From NCBI GenBank assembly GCA_964390645.1, contig CAYMLL010000163.1, forward strand, positions 1 through 16,758: a DNA stretch of 16,758 nucleotides. The letters are read 5' to 3'. The notes under the pieces are model-generated. The model was not told where the DNA came from, did no database searches, and worked only from the letters and a program-made list of their open reading frames with translations. How positions within the stretch are numbered: the first letter of the stretch is position 1; each line of letters starts with the position of its first letter. This DNA is from CAYMLL01 sp964390645 (GTDB lineage: Bacteria > Planctomycetota > UBA8108). The translations under genes were made by a program, and so were the position numbers. Shown here piece after piece: positions 1 to 7,624 of the stretch.

Positions 1-1047
1 GCGATGATCCTCTACACCAGTGGCAGCACCGGGCGGCCGAAGGGCGTCGTGACGACACACGCCAACATAGCGGCCCAGATCGACGCGCTGGTGGACGCCT
101 GGGAGTGGATCCCGGATGATCGCATCCTGCACGTCCTTCCGTTGCATCACGTGCACGGGATCGTCAACGTGCTGCTGTGCGCTCTGCGGGTCGGCGCCGT
201 CTGTGAGTTCGCGCATCCCTTTCGCGCGGAGCTGGTCTGGGACCGGATGGGCAGCGGAGAGCTGACGCTGTTCATGGCGGTGCCGACGATCTACGCGAAG
301 CTCATCAGCGCGTTCGACGGAGCCGGGCCGAAAACTCGCGAAGCCTGGTCCGGTGCGGCTCGAGCGATGCGGCTTCACGTCAGTGGCTCCGCTGCCTTGC
401 CCGTGCCGGTGCTGAAGAGGTGGGAAGCCGTGACGGGGCAGCGGCTGCTGGAGCGCTACGGCATGACCGAGATCGGCATGGCGCTGTCGAATCCCTGCCA
501 CGGAGAGCGCCGGGCCGGCTTCGTCGGACGGCCCTTGCCGGGAGTCGAGGTGCGTCGAGCCGACGGATCGGGGGGCATCGTTGCGGACCACGAGCCGGGC
601 GAGATCGAGGTGCGAGGGCCGAACGTCTTCCTCGAGTACTGGAATCGCCCCCGGGAGACCGCCGCTGCCTTCCGCGACGGCTGGTTCCGCACGGGTGACA
701 TCGCCGTCGTCGATGACGGCGATCACCGGATCCTCGGTCGCAGCAGCGTCGACATCATCAAGACAGGCGGCTACAAGGTCTCCGCGCTCGAGATCGAGGA
801 CGTGCTGCGAACCCACCCGGCGATCCGGGACTGCGCCGTCGTCGGTGTTCCGGACGCCGAGTGGGGGGAGCGCGTGGCGGTCTGCGCGGTCTGTGACGAT
901 ACCCTGGAGCTGGCGGCGCTCAGGCTGTGGGGCAAGGAGCGCCTCGCGTCCTACAAGCTGCCCTCAATGCTGCGGATCAGCGACGAGCTGCCACGCAATG
1001 CGATGGGGAAGGTTCAGAAGCACCGGGTGCGGCGGCTCTTCGACTAG
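1..1047 (+). CDS. Malonyl-CoA/methylmalonyl-CoA synthetase-like AMP-forming acyl-CoA ligase (5' truncated)
   Basis: This is the C-terminal part of an adenylate-forming ligase (ANL superfamily) that would join a carboxylic acid to CoA using ATP in the cytoplasm. The frame is open through the window start, so the ATG at 4 lies inside the gene and the N-terminal part is outside. Counting from that Met, the phosphate-binding loop YTSGSTGRPKG is at 4-14, RYGMTEIGM at 151-159, DGWFRTGD at 225-232, the hinge-side IIKTGGYKVSALEIE at 251-265, and the C-terminal PRNAMGKVQK places the likely catalytic Lys at 336. The stretch LPLHHVHGIVNVLL at 45-58 and FMAVPTIYAKL at 90-100 match what I know of MatB/ACSF3-type malonyl- and methylmalonyl-CoA synthetases better than acetyl-CoA or long-chain ligases. 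That substrate is inference from resemblance. A symporter gene starts 30 bp downstream and may be co-transcribed. Confidence 0.88.
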   Translation, partial: AMILYTSGSTGRPKGVVTTHANIAAQIDALVDAWEWIPDDRILHVLPLHHVHGIVNVLLCALRVGAVCEFAHPFRAELVWDRMGSGELTLFMAVPTIYAKLISAFDGAGPKTREAWSGAARAMRLHVSGSAALPVPVLKRWEAVTGQRLLERYGMTEIGMALSNPCHGERRAGFVGRPLPGVEVRRADGSGGIVADHEPGEIEVRGPNVFLEYWNRPRETAAAFRDGWFRTGDIAVVDDGDHRILGRSSVDIIKTGGYKVSALEIEDVLRTHPAIRDCAVVGVPDAEWGERVAVCAVCDDTLELAALRLWGKERLASYKLPSMLRISDELPRNAMGKVQKHRVRRLFD

Positions 1048-1077
1048 CGGGACCGGAAGGAGCACTGGCGGCAGGGC

Positions 1078-2520
1078 ATGACCTGGATCGTCGACCACTG
1101 GTTGCAGCTGGCGCTGATCGGGGTCTACTTCGTGATGTTGGCCCATCACGCTCGCGCCGGTCGTCGGCAGTCGGGCTCCGTCGACGGGTACCTTGTCGCG
1201 GGCCGCAACCTCGGTGGTGTCGTGATCGCGCTGTCCTTCTACGCGACCTTCATGAGCACGAACACGTTCATCGGGGCGGCCGGCAAGAGCTGGGACCACG
1301 GGATTTCTTGGTGCGTCGGCGGCGTCGTCCTGACCGGCCTCGCTTGCGGCTCGTGGCTCGTGGTTGCACCGCGGTTCGTTCCTCTCACCCGGGAGTACGG
1401 CTCGCTGACCGTCGCGGACTTTCTCGGCACCCACTACCGGTCAACGGTCGTTCGTCGGCTCGCGGGAGGCATCGTCGCATTCTCCTCGGTCCTCTACCTG
1501 ATCGCGATCTACCGTGGCGCATCGCTGGCCATCGAGGTGTTCCTCGACTTGCCGTACGTCGGGTGCGTGATCGTGGCGGCCGGCGTCGTGACGGCGTACA
1601 CGCTCATCGGTGGCTTCCAGTCGGTGGTGATGACCGATGCTGTCCAGGGCGTGCTCATGTTGATCGGGGCGGTTGCGCTGTTCGTCGCACTGCTGACCGC
1701 GGGAGGCGGTGTCGGTGGTGTTCTCGGGCGGCTCGAAGACGCGGATCCGGCCCTTACTACTCTCTCGAACGCGGACGGCCTCGGCGCGGCGCTGGCCTAC
1801 TCGGTCGCCGTCGGGGTGAAGTACCTCGTCGAGCCACGTCAGCTGTCGCGTTTCTACGGTCTCAGGGACCGCGCCGCTCTGAAGACGGCTGCCTGGATCG
1901 CGCCGCTCGCGATTCTCGTCTCGTACTGCTGTCTGCTGCCGCTGGGCGTCATGGCTCGCTCTGTCCTGGAGCCGGACGCGATCGCGGGCACCGACCAGGT
2001 CGTGCCGTACCTTCTGGGGCCCGGAGACGTGCTCGGTCCCGTCGTCGGCACGCTGTTCCTGCTGGTTCTCCTCTCGGCTGCGATGAGCTCGATCGACTCC
2101 GTTCTTCTGGTCGCCGCGTCGACGATCAGTCGCGACTTGTTTCGGCTGGCGCAGACGCGTCGGCCGGACGAGGACACCCGGGACGAGGTTCGCCGCACCC
2201 GCGTCTGGATCGTCGTCGTCTCGCTGACCGCTGCGGCTGCTGCCCTGCTGCCGTTGTCGCGCGACATCATCCGCATGACAAAGTTCTCGGGCTCTCTCTA
2301 CGGAGCCTGCTTCCTGCCGGCTCTCGTCGCGGGGCTCTTTGTCCGCCGCCGCGTCGCAGCTGCGGCCGTCGCGACGATGGTCGTCGGCTCCGTCTGTGTC
2401 ATCGGCGTCTTCGTCCTGCGAGAGACAGGCGTCGTCAGCCTGCAGGAGGTCTATCCGGGCATCGCTGCCGGGATTCTCGTCTTCCTCGTATGGACGCGTC
2501 TGTCGGTGCGCCGTAGGTGA
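1078..2520 (+). CDS. Sodium:solute symporter (SSS family)
   Basis: A 480-residue inner-membrane protein with about 12-13 hydrophobic segments, the usual size for sodium-coupled symporters of the PutP/PanF/ActP type. The family signature is visible as TLIGGFQSVVMTDAVQGVL (residues 175-193). An SFYATFMSTNTFIG stretch at 53-66 sits where the unwound first core helix binds sodium and substrate in PutP. EPRQLSRFYG is at 252-261, and AMSSIDS at 335-341 falls where PutP has its helix-8 sodium-binding Ser/Thr pair. The protein ends in a short basic tail (RLSVRRR). The ATG at 1078 has an AAGGAG about 15 bases upstream, rather far for a Shine-Dalgarno site, and a GCAGGG directly before it. The substrate cannot be read from sequence. 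The acyl-CoA ligase just upstream suggests a carboxylate, by analogy with the ActP/Acs pairing. Confidence 0.9.
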   Translation: MTWIVDHWLQLALIGVYFVMLAHHARAGRRQSGSVDGYLVAGRNLGGVVIALSFYATFMSTNTFIGAAGKSWDHGISWCVGGVVLTGLACGSWLVVAPRFVPLTREYGSLTVADFLGTHYRSTVVRRLAGGIVAFSSVLYLIAIYRGASLAIEVFLDLPYVGCVIVAAGVVTAYTLIGGFQSVVMTDAVQGVLMLIGAVALFVALLTAGGGVGGVLGRLEDADPALTTLSNADGLGAALAYSVAVGVKYLVEPRQLSRFYGLRDRAALKTAAWIAPLAILVSYCCLLPLGVMARSVLEPDAIAGTDQVVPYLLGPGDVLGPVVGTLFLLVLLSAAMSSIDSVLLVAASTISRDLFRLAQTRRPDEDTRDEVRRTRVWIVVVSLTAAAAALLPLSRDIIRMTKFSGSLYGACFLPALVAGLFVRRRVAAAAVATMVVGSVCVIGVFVLRETGVVSLQEVYPGIAAGILVFLVWTRLSVRRR

Positions 2521-2535
2521 GCCCGGCGCGGGCTC
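2519..2535 (+). terminator. Hairpin at the end of the symporter gene, possible weak terminator
   Basis: A perfect 7-bp inverted repeat (GAGCCCG / CGGGCTC) with a 3-base loop begins on the last two bases of the symporter stop codon. No T tract follows, so intrinsic termination is doubtful. The right arm CGGGCTC recurs at 2559-2565, so an alternative longer-looped hairpin is possible. It could instead be a transcript-stabilising or Rho-associated structure. Confidence 0.3.
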
Positions 2536-2632
2536 GTGGAGCATCGTCTCGTTGAACCCGGGCTCGAACAGGGATACCCTGTCCCTGAACCGGTCGCCGT
2601 CGAGGGGAGTCGCGGCTCCCACGGAGAGTCCC

Positions 2633-3091
2633 ATGCGCAACGAGCTGAGCGTCGAGATCGCCCGTCCCGTGGGCGAGGTCTTCGAGTTCACGATCAACAA
2701 CACGGTCGAGTGGAGCGAGATCGTCGTCGAGGACGAGGTCGTCGAGAACCGGAACAACGGCGGCGTCGGGACCACCTTTCGCGTCGTTACGCAGGAGTGC
2801 GGCCGCCGCATGCAGTTCGACGGTGTGGTCACTCGCCACGACCCGCCGACGGTCTCCGCGATGATCTTGCGAGGCCCTCACTTCGACATCGAGGCCGAGT
2901 ACACCTTCGAGGACCTGTCCGGGCGGACGCGTGTGACACAGATGTCCAGCGTGCGCGGCAAGGGGCTCACTCGGGTGATGTTCTTCCTTCTCGGCTGGCT
3001 GGTAAAGTGCATGGGACGCAAGGCCCTCCAGAAGGACTTCGCGACGCTCAAGCGACTGCTCGAGTCGCCCGGGGGGGCGGCGAAGGACTGA
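2633..3091 (+). CDS. SRPBCC-fold (START/polyketide cyclase-like) small protein
   Basis: A 152-residue cytoplasmic protein with the layout of SRPBCC/polyketide-cyclase-like proteins. It opens with IARPVGEVFEFTINN, where the VFEF region begins the first helix after strand 1. Strands follow through GVGTTFRVVTQ and FDIEAEYTFED to GRTRVTQMSSV, and it closes with a long C-terminal helix (MGRKALQKDFATLKRLLES). Such folds form a hydrophobic ligand cavity, but the ligand and any catalysis are not evident here. The frame is open further upstream, but the ATG at 2633 is chosen because a GGAG lies about 6 bases before it and the family fold starts at once. Residues before that are low-complexity and Ser/Arg-rich. 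The gene follows the symporter by 112 bp and converges on a sulfatase gene. Confidence 0.75.
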   Translation: MRNELSVEIARPVGEVFEFTINNTVEWSEIVVEDEVVENRNNGGVGTTFRVVTQECGRRMQFDGVVTRHDPPTVSAMILRGPHFDIEAEYTFEDLSGRTRVTQMSSVRGKGLTRVMFFLLGWLVKCMGRKALQKDFATLKRLLESPGGAAKD

Positions 3092-3112
3092 GAGGCTGTT
3101 TCGAGACCCCAT

Positions 3113-3141
3113 CCGGGCTTCGGCCGGCTACGGCGGCCCGG
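3113..3141. terminator. Hairpin between convergent genes, possible bidirectional terminator
   Basis: CCGGGC (3113-3118) pairs with GCCCGG (3136-3141). Inside, GCCG (3123-3126) pairs with CGGC (3131-3134) around a GCTA loop. It sits in the 54-bp gap between the SRPBCC gene (plus) and the sulfatase gene (minus), ending 4 bases from the sulfatase stop codon. No T tract is present on either strand. Confidence 0.35.
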
Positions 3142-3145
3142 CTCG

Positions 3146-4678
3146 TCATTCGTCTCCGACGCCCCGGCTGCGGCCGCTCTCGCGGAGCTCCTCGAGCTTC
3201 GTCTTCAGCTCCTTGACGATCTCCGGACGTGCGAAGAAGAGGTTATTCGTCTCGCCCGGGTCCTTCTCGAGGTTGTAGAGCTGGCCGCTCGCGCCCGGCG
3301 CCTTCTCCGGGAGCGCGAAGCGCCTCAAGCGCCCCCGCTCGTAGTTGTTGCCGCCAGACCCGAGATGGTCGAGGTACTTCCACGGGCCGCGCCGGATCGC
3401 CAGAGCCAGCGAGATCGTCTGCTGCAGCGTGTAGCGACGGACGGGCTCGTCTCCCTGCTTGCCGAGGAGGACCGGCAGCATGTCGTAGCTGTCCTCGGCC
3501 GCGGCGTCCGGCAGCTTCGCCCCGACGACCGCGGCGCAGGTGGCCATCACGTCGGTCAGGCTCAGCGTCTGGGCGCTCGTCGTGTTCGTCGCGATTCGAC
3601 CCGGCCAGCGTGCGATGAACGGCACGCGGTGACCGCCTTCCCACTGATCGCGCTTCATGCCGCGCCAGGGACGAGCGCCGTCGTGACCGTGGTCGGCGCG
3701 CATATGAATCGTGGTCGTGGTCTCCGGGCCGTTGTCGCTCGAGAACATCACGAGCGTGTCGTCGGCGACGCCGAGGCGGTCGAGCGTCTTCATCAGCTCG
3801 CCGACGATGAAGTCGAGCTCGAAGATGAAGTCGCCGTGCGGTCCGGACTTCGTCTTGCCCTTGAACTCGTCCGCGGGAAAGGATGGCAGGTGCACCGCCT
3901 GGGTCGAGTGAAAGAGGAAGAACGGCTTCTGCGGGCTCCTGTTGACGTGCTCCTCGATGAAGCGCCGACTCTTCTCGAGGAACACGAGATCGACCCGCTC
4001 CAGGTCGAAGCCGGGCGCGATCATCCCCGGTCGATTGTCTCGCGAGTACGGGTGCTTCGGGAGAGGCCCGCGATCGACGATTTTCGTCGGTGGGACGGGG
4101 ATTCGGTCGCCGTCGACGTAGGCGTAGAGCCAGTCCGTCGTCGGGCAGCACACCGTCCCGAAGAACCGATCGAAGCCGCGGTGGATGGGCGCGTCCGGGA
4201 TGGACCGTGAGTAGTCGATGCGCTTCACGGCATCGAGCCCGTTCCGGTTGAGCGGCTTTCCCTGCCTGTCGAAGAAGGTCATGCCGACGTGCCACTTGCC
4301 GAAGCACGCGGTCGCGTAGCCCTTGTCGCGGAGCATCTGCGGCAGCGTCAGGCGACCCTTCTCGATCATGCAGGGACCGCCGGCGCCGGTGAACACGCCG
4401 CGTATGCCGGTGCGGAACGCCATGCGTCCCGTTAGCACGCTGTAGCGAGTCGGCGTGCAGACGGTCGACGCGCTGTGTGCATCGGTGAAGCGCATGCCTT
4501 CGGAGGCGAGCCTGTCGATGTTCGGCGTCGGCACCTTTGACTGCGGGTTGTAGCAGCGAACATCACCGTGGCCGAGGTCGTCGGCGAGGACGAAGACGAT
4601 GTTCGGCCCTCGTGCGGCCAGCGGCGGTGTCGTCACGAGGGACGCGAGGACGATCGAGATCAGCAGTGTCGGTTTCAT
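3146..4678 (-). CDS. Exported type I sulfatase (arylsulfatase A-like, CTPTR active site)
   Basis: A 510-residue alkaline-phosphatase-fold sulfatase that would hydrolyse a sulfate ester, probably on a polysaccharide or aryl substrate, in the periplasm or at the cell surface. The start is placed at MKPTLLISIVLASLV, which makes a normal signal peptide ending near LAARG. The frame runs on to 4924 but that extension is His/Arg-rich and unlike a protein. The metal-binding ADDLGHGD lies at 32-39 (Asp33, Asp34). CTPTR at 74-78 fits the C-x-P-x-R rule for conversion of Cys74 to formylglycine. The later SSDNGPE is the second metal-site motif. The C-terminal stretch holding LYNLEKDPGETNNL is the usual end of the family. 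The maturase (FGE or anaerobic SME) is not in this window. The substrate cannot be told from sequence. It is divergent from the cytochrome gene, with 138 bp between them. Confidence 0.92.
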   Translation of the reverse strand: MKPTLLISIVLASLVTTPPLAARGPNIVFVLADDLGHGDVRCYNPQSKVPTPNIDRLASEGMRFTDAHSASTVCTPTRYSVLTGRMAFRTGIRGVFTGAGGPCMIEKGRLTLPQMLRDKGYATACFGKWHVGMTFFDRQGKPLNRNGLDAVKRIDYSRSIPDAPIHRGFDRFFGTVCCPTTDWLYAYVDGDRIPVPPTKIVDRGPLPKHPYSRDNRPGMIAPGFDLERVDLVFLEKSRRFIEEHVNRSPQKPFFLFHSTQAVHLPSFPADEFKGKTKSGPHGDFIFELDFIVGELMKTLDRLGVADDTLVMFSSDNGPETTTTIHMRADHGHDGARPWRGMKRDQWEGGHRVPFIARWPGRIATNTTSAQTLSLTDVMATCAAVVGAKLPDAAAEDSYDMLPVLLGKQGDEPVRRYTLQQTISLALAIRRGPWKYLDHLGSGGNNYERGRLRRFALPEKAPGASGQLYNLEKDPGETNNLFFARPEIVKELKTKLEELRESGRSRGVGDE

Positions 4679-4816
4679 GACCCGGGCACCGTGGGCGACA
4701 GCGTTCGGCACAGGAGACTGTAACACGGCGCGGCGGCCGACCCGAGACTTCAGGGCGACGACAGGGACTGTTTCTCGCCTCTTCGGTCCGGGTGTATTAC
4801 CTTTATTCCTCCGTCC

Positions 4817-7624
4817 ATGAATGTACCTCGCACGGTTTTCTTGATGATCGTCCAGGCTCGACTGTCGCCGGTGCTCGGCGTGCTCGTGGCAGCGGTCGCA
4901 CCGCTCGTGGAGGCGGTCGAGCACCCGGTGGTTCCCGGGCTCGTCCGGGAGGGGCTGGACTCTCGACTGCGGGGACTGGTTCTACTGGGCGAGCTCGGAT
5001 GCGTCGGCTGTCACGACGCCGGGCCGCGCACCGGGCTCATTCGTGTCAGGAAGGCCCCGGACCTCTCGGAGGTGGGCTCGAGAGTCTACCCCGGCCATCT
5101 GCGTGCCTTCGTCGCCGACCCGCACGGCGTCAAGCCAGGGACGACCATGCCCTCGGTCCTCGCTGGCGACGCCACGGCCCGGTGGCAGGCCGCTGACGCC
5201 CTGACCCACTACCTCGTGTCCCTGAGCGACGGCCGCTTCACGGTGGACGCCCCGGATCGCGTCGCCGCGGATCGCGGACGGGAGCTCTTCCACGACATCG
5301 GCTGCGTTGCGTGCCACGCGCCGCGGGACGCGGACGACCGGCCTCTGTCCCTGGAGGGCTCCGTGCCTCTCGGACGGCTGGAGCGCAAGTACAGCGTCGG
5401 GTCGCTGACCGCCTTCCTCGAGGCGCCGCACGAGGTGCGTCCGTCGGGCCGCATGCCCGACCTGGGCCTCGGTCGCGTCGAGGCGTATCAGCTGGCCAGC
5501 TACCTGACGAGAGAAACGCGGGTCCCCGGGCCGCTGCGCTTCACGCTCTTTGTCGACTCGATGCAGGAGGGACCGGAGCAGCTTGCGGGCAAGGAGCTCC
5601 GGGCAGGGCTCGCGAGTGGCTTCGACCTCGGCGCCTTCGCCGACCACCGCGTCGACTTCGCGCTGCGTTTCGAGGGCTGGCTCGAGGTCGAGAACGCGGG
5701 CGAGCACGACTTCGACCTCGTCGCCGATCACTTCGCACGGCTGACGATCGATGGACGTCCGCTGATCTCGCTGGCGACGGCGGGGCGACGACAGGGGGCG
5801 ATCGAGCTCGACGCCGGCCTTCACGCCATCGAGCTCCTCTACCTTCATGTCCTCGGGGAGCCGAGGCTGGAGCTGCAGATGTCCGGACCCGGGATTCCGA
5901 AGGCGCCGATTCCGTTCTCGATGCTGCGTTCCGAGCGGGTGCCGGGGGCGCGGTTCACCCCGCTGGTCGTCGACGATCGCAAGGCGGCACGCGGCAGGCG
6001 CCTCTTCTCGGAGCTGGGCTGCGCACGCTGGCATCCTGTCTCCGCAGGGGCGGCCGCGGCGCCGCCGACGGGGCGTGCGCCGCGGCGGCCGCCCGCCCTC
6101 GAGGACATCGACGTCGCGAGGGGCTGCCTCTCGGTGAAGACGGAAGGCGACTGGCCTCGGTTCTCGTTGAGCGCGGAGCAGGTCGCGGATCTTCGCGCCG
6201 CGCTGGCGGACGCATCCTTCACTCCGACCGCCGAGCAGAGGATCCGCACGACACTCGCCCGGCTCAACTGCATCGCCTGTCACCAGCGTGGCGAGCTCGG
6301 CGGCGTTCCCCCCGGTCGCAACGGCTACTACCGCAGCGTCGACGAGAGCCTTGGAGAGCCGGGCCGCCTACCGCCTCCGCTCACCGGGGTCGGCGCCAAG
6401 CTGCGGCTCGACTGGCTGCGCAAGACGATCTCGGACGGCCGACGGATCCGTCCCTACATGAACCTGCGAATGCCGGGATTCGGTGACGATGCGGCCGTGG
6501 GGCTCGCCGATCTTCTCGTCTCGACCGATCGTCTGCCGTCCGTCTCCTTCGAGCCGCTGCCGGAGGACAAGAAGAAGGCACGCGCCTTCCGGGACATCGG
6601 CCGTCGTCTCGTCGGGAACAGGGGCATGAACTGCATCGCCTGTCACACCTTCCGGGGTCGTGGTACCTCGAGCATGGCGGCGGTCGACATCATCGAGTCC
6701 ACGACGAAGCGCCTGAGAAAGGACTGGTTCTACCACTACATGCTCGAGCCGGCGCGTTTCCGTGCCAGCACGATCATGCCGCAGTATTTCGCAGGGGGTG
6801 AGTCGGTGATCGGCGACGTCGAGGGCGGGGACCCGAAGCGACAGCTCAACGCGATCTGGAGCTACCTCGCGGACGGACGAAATACCGGAGCGCCCCGCGG
6901 ATTGACGCGCCCTTCGATGGAGATCGTCGTCGGCGAGGAGGCCATCCTGCTGCGCCGCAGCGCTCGGGGCAGCGGCAAGCGAGCGATCAGTGTCGGCTAT
7001 CCGCTGAAGGTGAGCCTGGTGTTCGACGCGGAGGGTGTCAATCTCGATCAGATCTGGCGTGGGAAGTTCATCGACCCGGCGGGCGTGTGGACCGGCCAGG
7101 GCAGCGGAGCCGTGCGAGCGCTGTCTCGCGAGCGTATCCAGCTCTCGAAGGGGCCCGCCTTCTGCGAGCTTGCCGATGCCCTGGCGCCGTGGCCGACGCG
7201 CACGAGCCGGGATCTCGGGCTCCGGTTCCGGGGCTACGATCTCGACGAGGTGCGGCGTCCGACCTTTCGCTACGTCTACAGGGACGTCGCGATCACCGAC
7301 CGGCTCGTGGACATGCCGGGGGAAGGGCCCGGTGGGCCCTTCTTCCGACGTACGCTGACATTGCGGAGTGCGGTGGACCGGACGCTCTGGTTTCGCGCCG
7401 CGGTGCACGCGGAGCTCGAGGCGCGAGCTGATGGATCGCTCGGGTACGCCGGCAGGATGACGATCCGTGCGGGCTTCGCCTCCGGGGCCTCCGGATCCAT
7501 CGAGCCCGTGACGCTGCAGGTTCGACCGTCCGCAGCGGGCCGCGAAGCGATCGTTCCCGTGCGCGTCGGCGGGCGTGTCTCCAGGCTGGTCCTCGAGTAC
7601 CGCTGGTCGGAGGCTCCGAGATGA
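4817..7624 (+). CDS. Multi-heme cytochrome c with PA14-like insert (planctomycete type)
   Basis: A 935-residue exported protein expected to carry electrons outside the cytoplasm. An N-terminal hydrophobic segment (about residues 16-33) suits a signal peptide. Intact heme-attachment motifs are CVGCH at 62-66, CVACH at 163-167, CIACH at 485-489 and CIACH at 606-610. Each is followed by a Met-Pro that could supply the distal ligand (Met111, Met213, Met552, Met654). A fifth site is degenerate, CARWH at 402-406, with no following Met-Pro. Residues about 238-370 look like a PA14 beta-barrel, a carbohydrate-binding-type module. Residues about 725-935 form a beta-rich C-terminal region seen beside heme proteins in related bacteria. 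No Shine-Dalgarno precedes the ATG at 4817, so the second Met (codon at 4844) is a possible start. The stop overlaps the next gene's start by four bases. Confidence 0.85.
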   Translation: MNVPRTVFLMIVQARLSPVLGVLVAAVAPLVEAVEHPVVPGLVREGLDSRLRGLVLLGELGCVGCHDAGPRTGLIRVRKAPDLSEVGSRVYPGHLRAFVADPHGVKPGTTMPSVLAGDATARWQAADALTHYLVSLSDGRFTVDAPDRVAADRGRELFHDIGCVACHAPRDADDRPLSLEGSVPLGRLERKYSVGSLTAFLEAPHEVRPSGRMPDLGLGRVEAYQLASYLTRETRVPGPLRFTLFVDSMQEGPEQLAGKELRAGLASGFDLGAFADHRVDFALRFEGWLEVENAGEHDFDLVADHFARLTIDGRPLISLATAGRRQGAIELDAGLHAIELLYLHVLGEPRLELQMSGPGIPKAPIPFSMLRSERVPGARFTPLVVDDRKAARGRRLFSELGCARWHPVSAGAAAAPPTGRAPRRPPALEDIDVARGCLSVKTEGDWPRFSLSAEQVADLRAALADASFTPTAEQRIRTTLARLNCIACHQRGELGGVPPGRNGYYRSVDESLGEPGRLPPPLTGVGAKLRLDWLRKTISDGRRIRPYMNLRMPGFGDDAAVGLADLLVSTDRLPSVSFEPLPEDKKKARAFRDIGRRLVGNRGMNCIACHTFRGRGTSSMAAVDIIESTTKRLRKDWFYHYMLEPARFRASTIMPQYFAGGESVIGDVEGGDPKRQLNAIWSYLADGRNTGAPRGLTRPSMEIVVGEEAILLRRSARGSGKRAISVGYPLKVSLVFDAEGVNLDQIWRGKFIDPAGVWTGQGSGAVRALSRERIQLSKGPAFCELADALAPWPTRTSRDLGLRFRGYDLDEVRRPTFRYVYRDVAITDRLVDMPGEGPGGPFFRRTLTLRSAVDRTLWFRAAVHAELEARADGSLGYAGRMTIRAGFASGASGSIEPVTLQVRPSAAGREAIVPVRVGGRVSRLVLEYRWSEAPR

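Noticed and set aside
927..2516. 529-codon plus-strand frame overlapping the ligase end and the symporter
   Set aside because: It is Arg-rich low-complexity sequence in the wrong frame for both recognised proteins.
1441..2832. 463-codon minus-strand open frame opposite the symporter
   Set aside because: It is rich in Arg, Asp and Gln with no domain, and exactly mirrors the codon pattern of the symporter, which has a full family match. Long antisense frames are expected at this GC content.
4679..4924. N-terminal extension of the first sulfatase
   Set aside because: The extra 82 residues are Arg/His-rich and would bury the signal peptide starting at MKPTLL.
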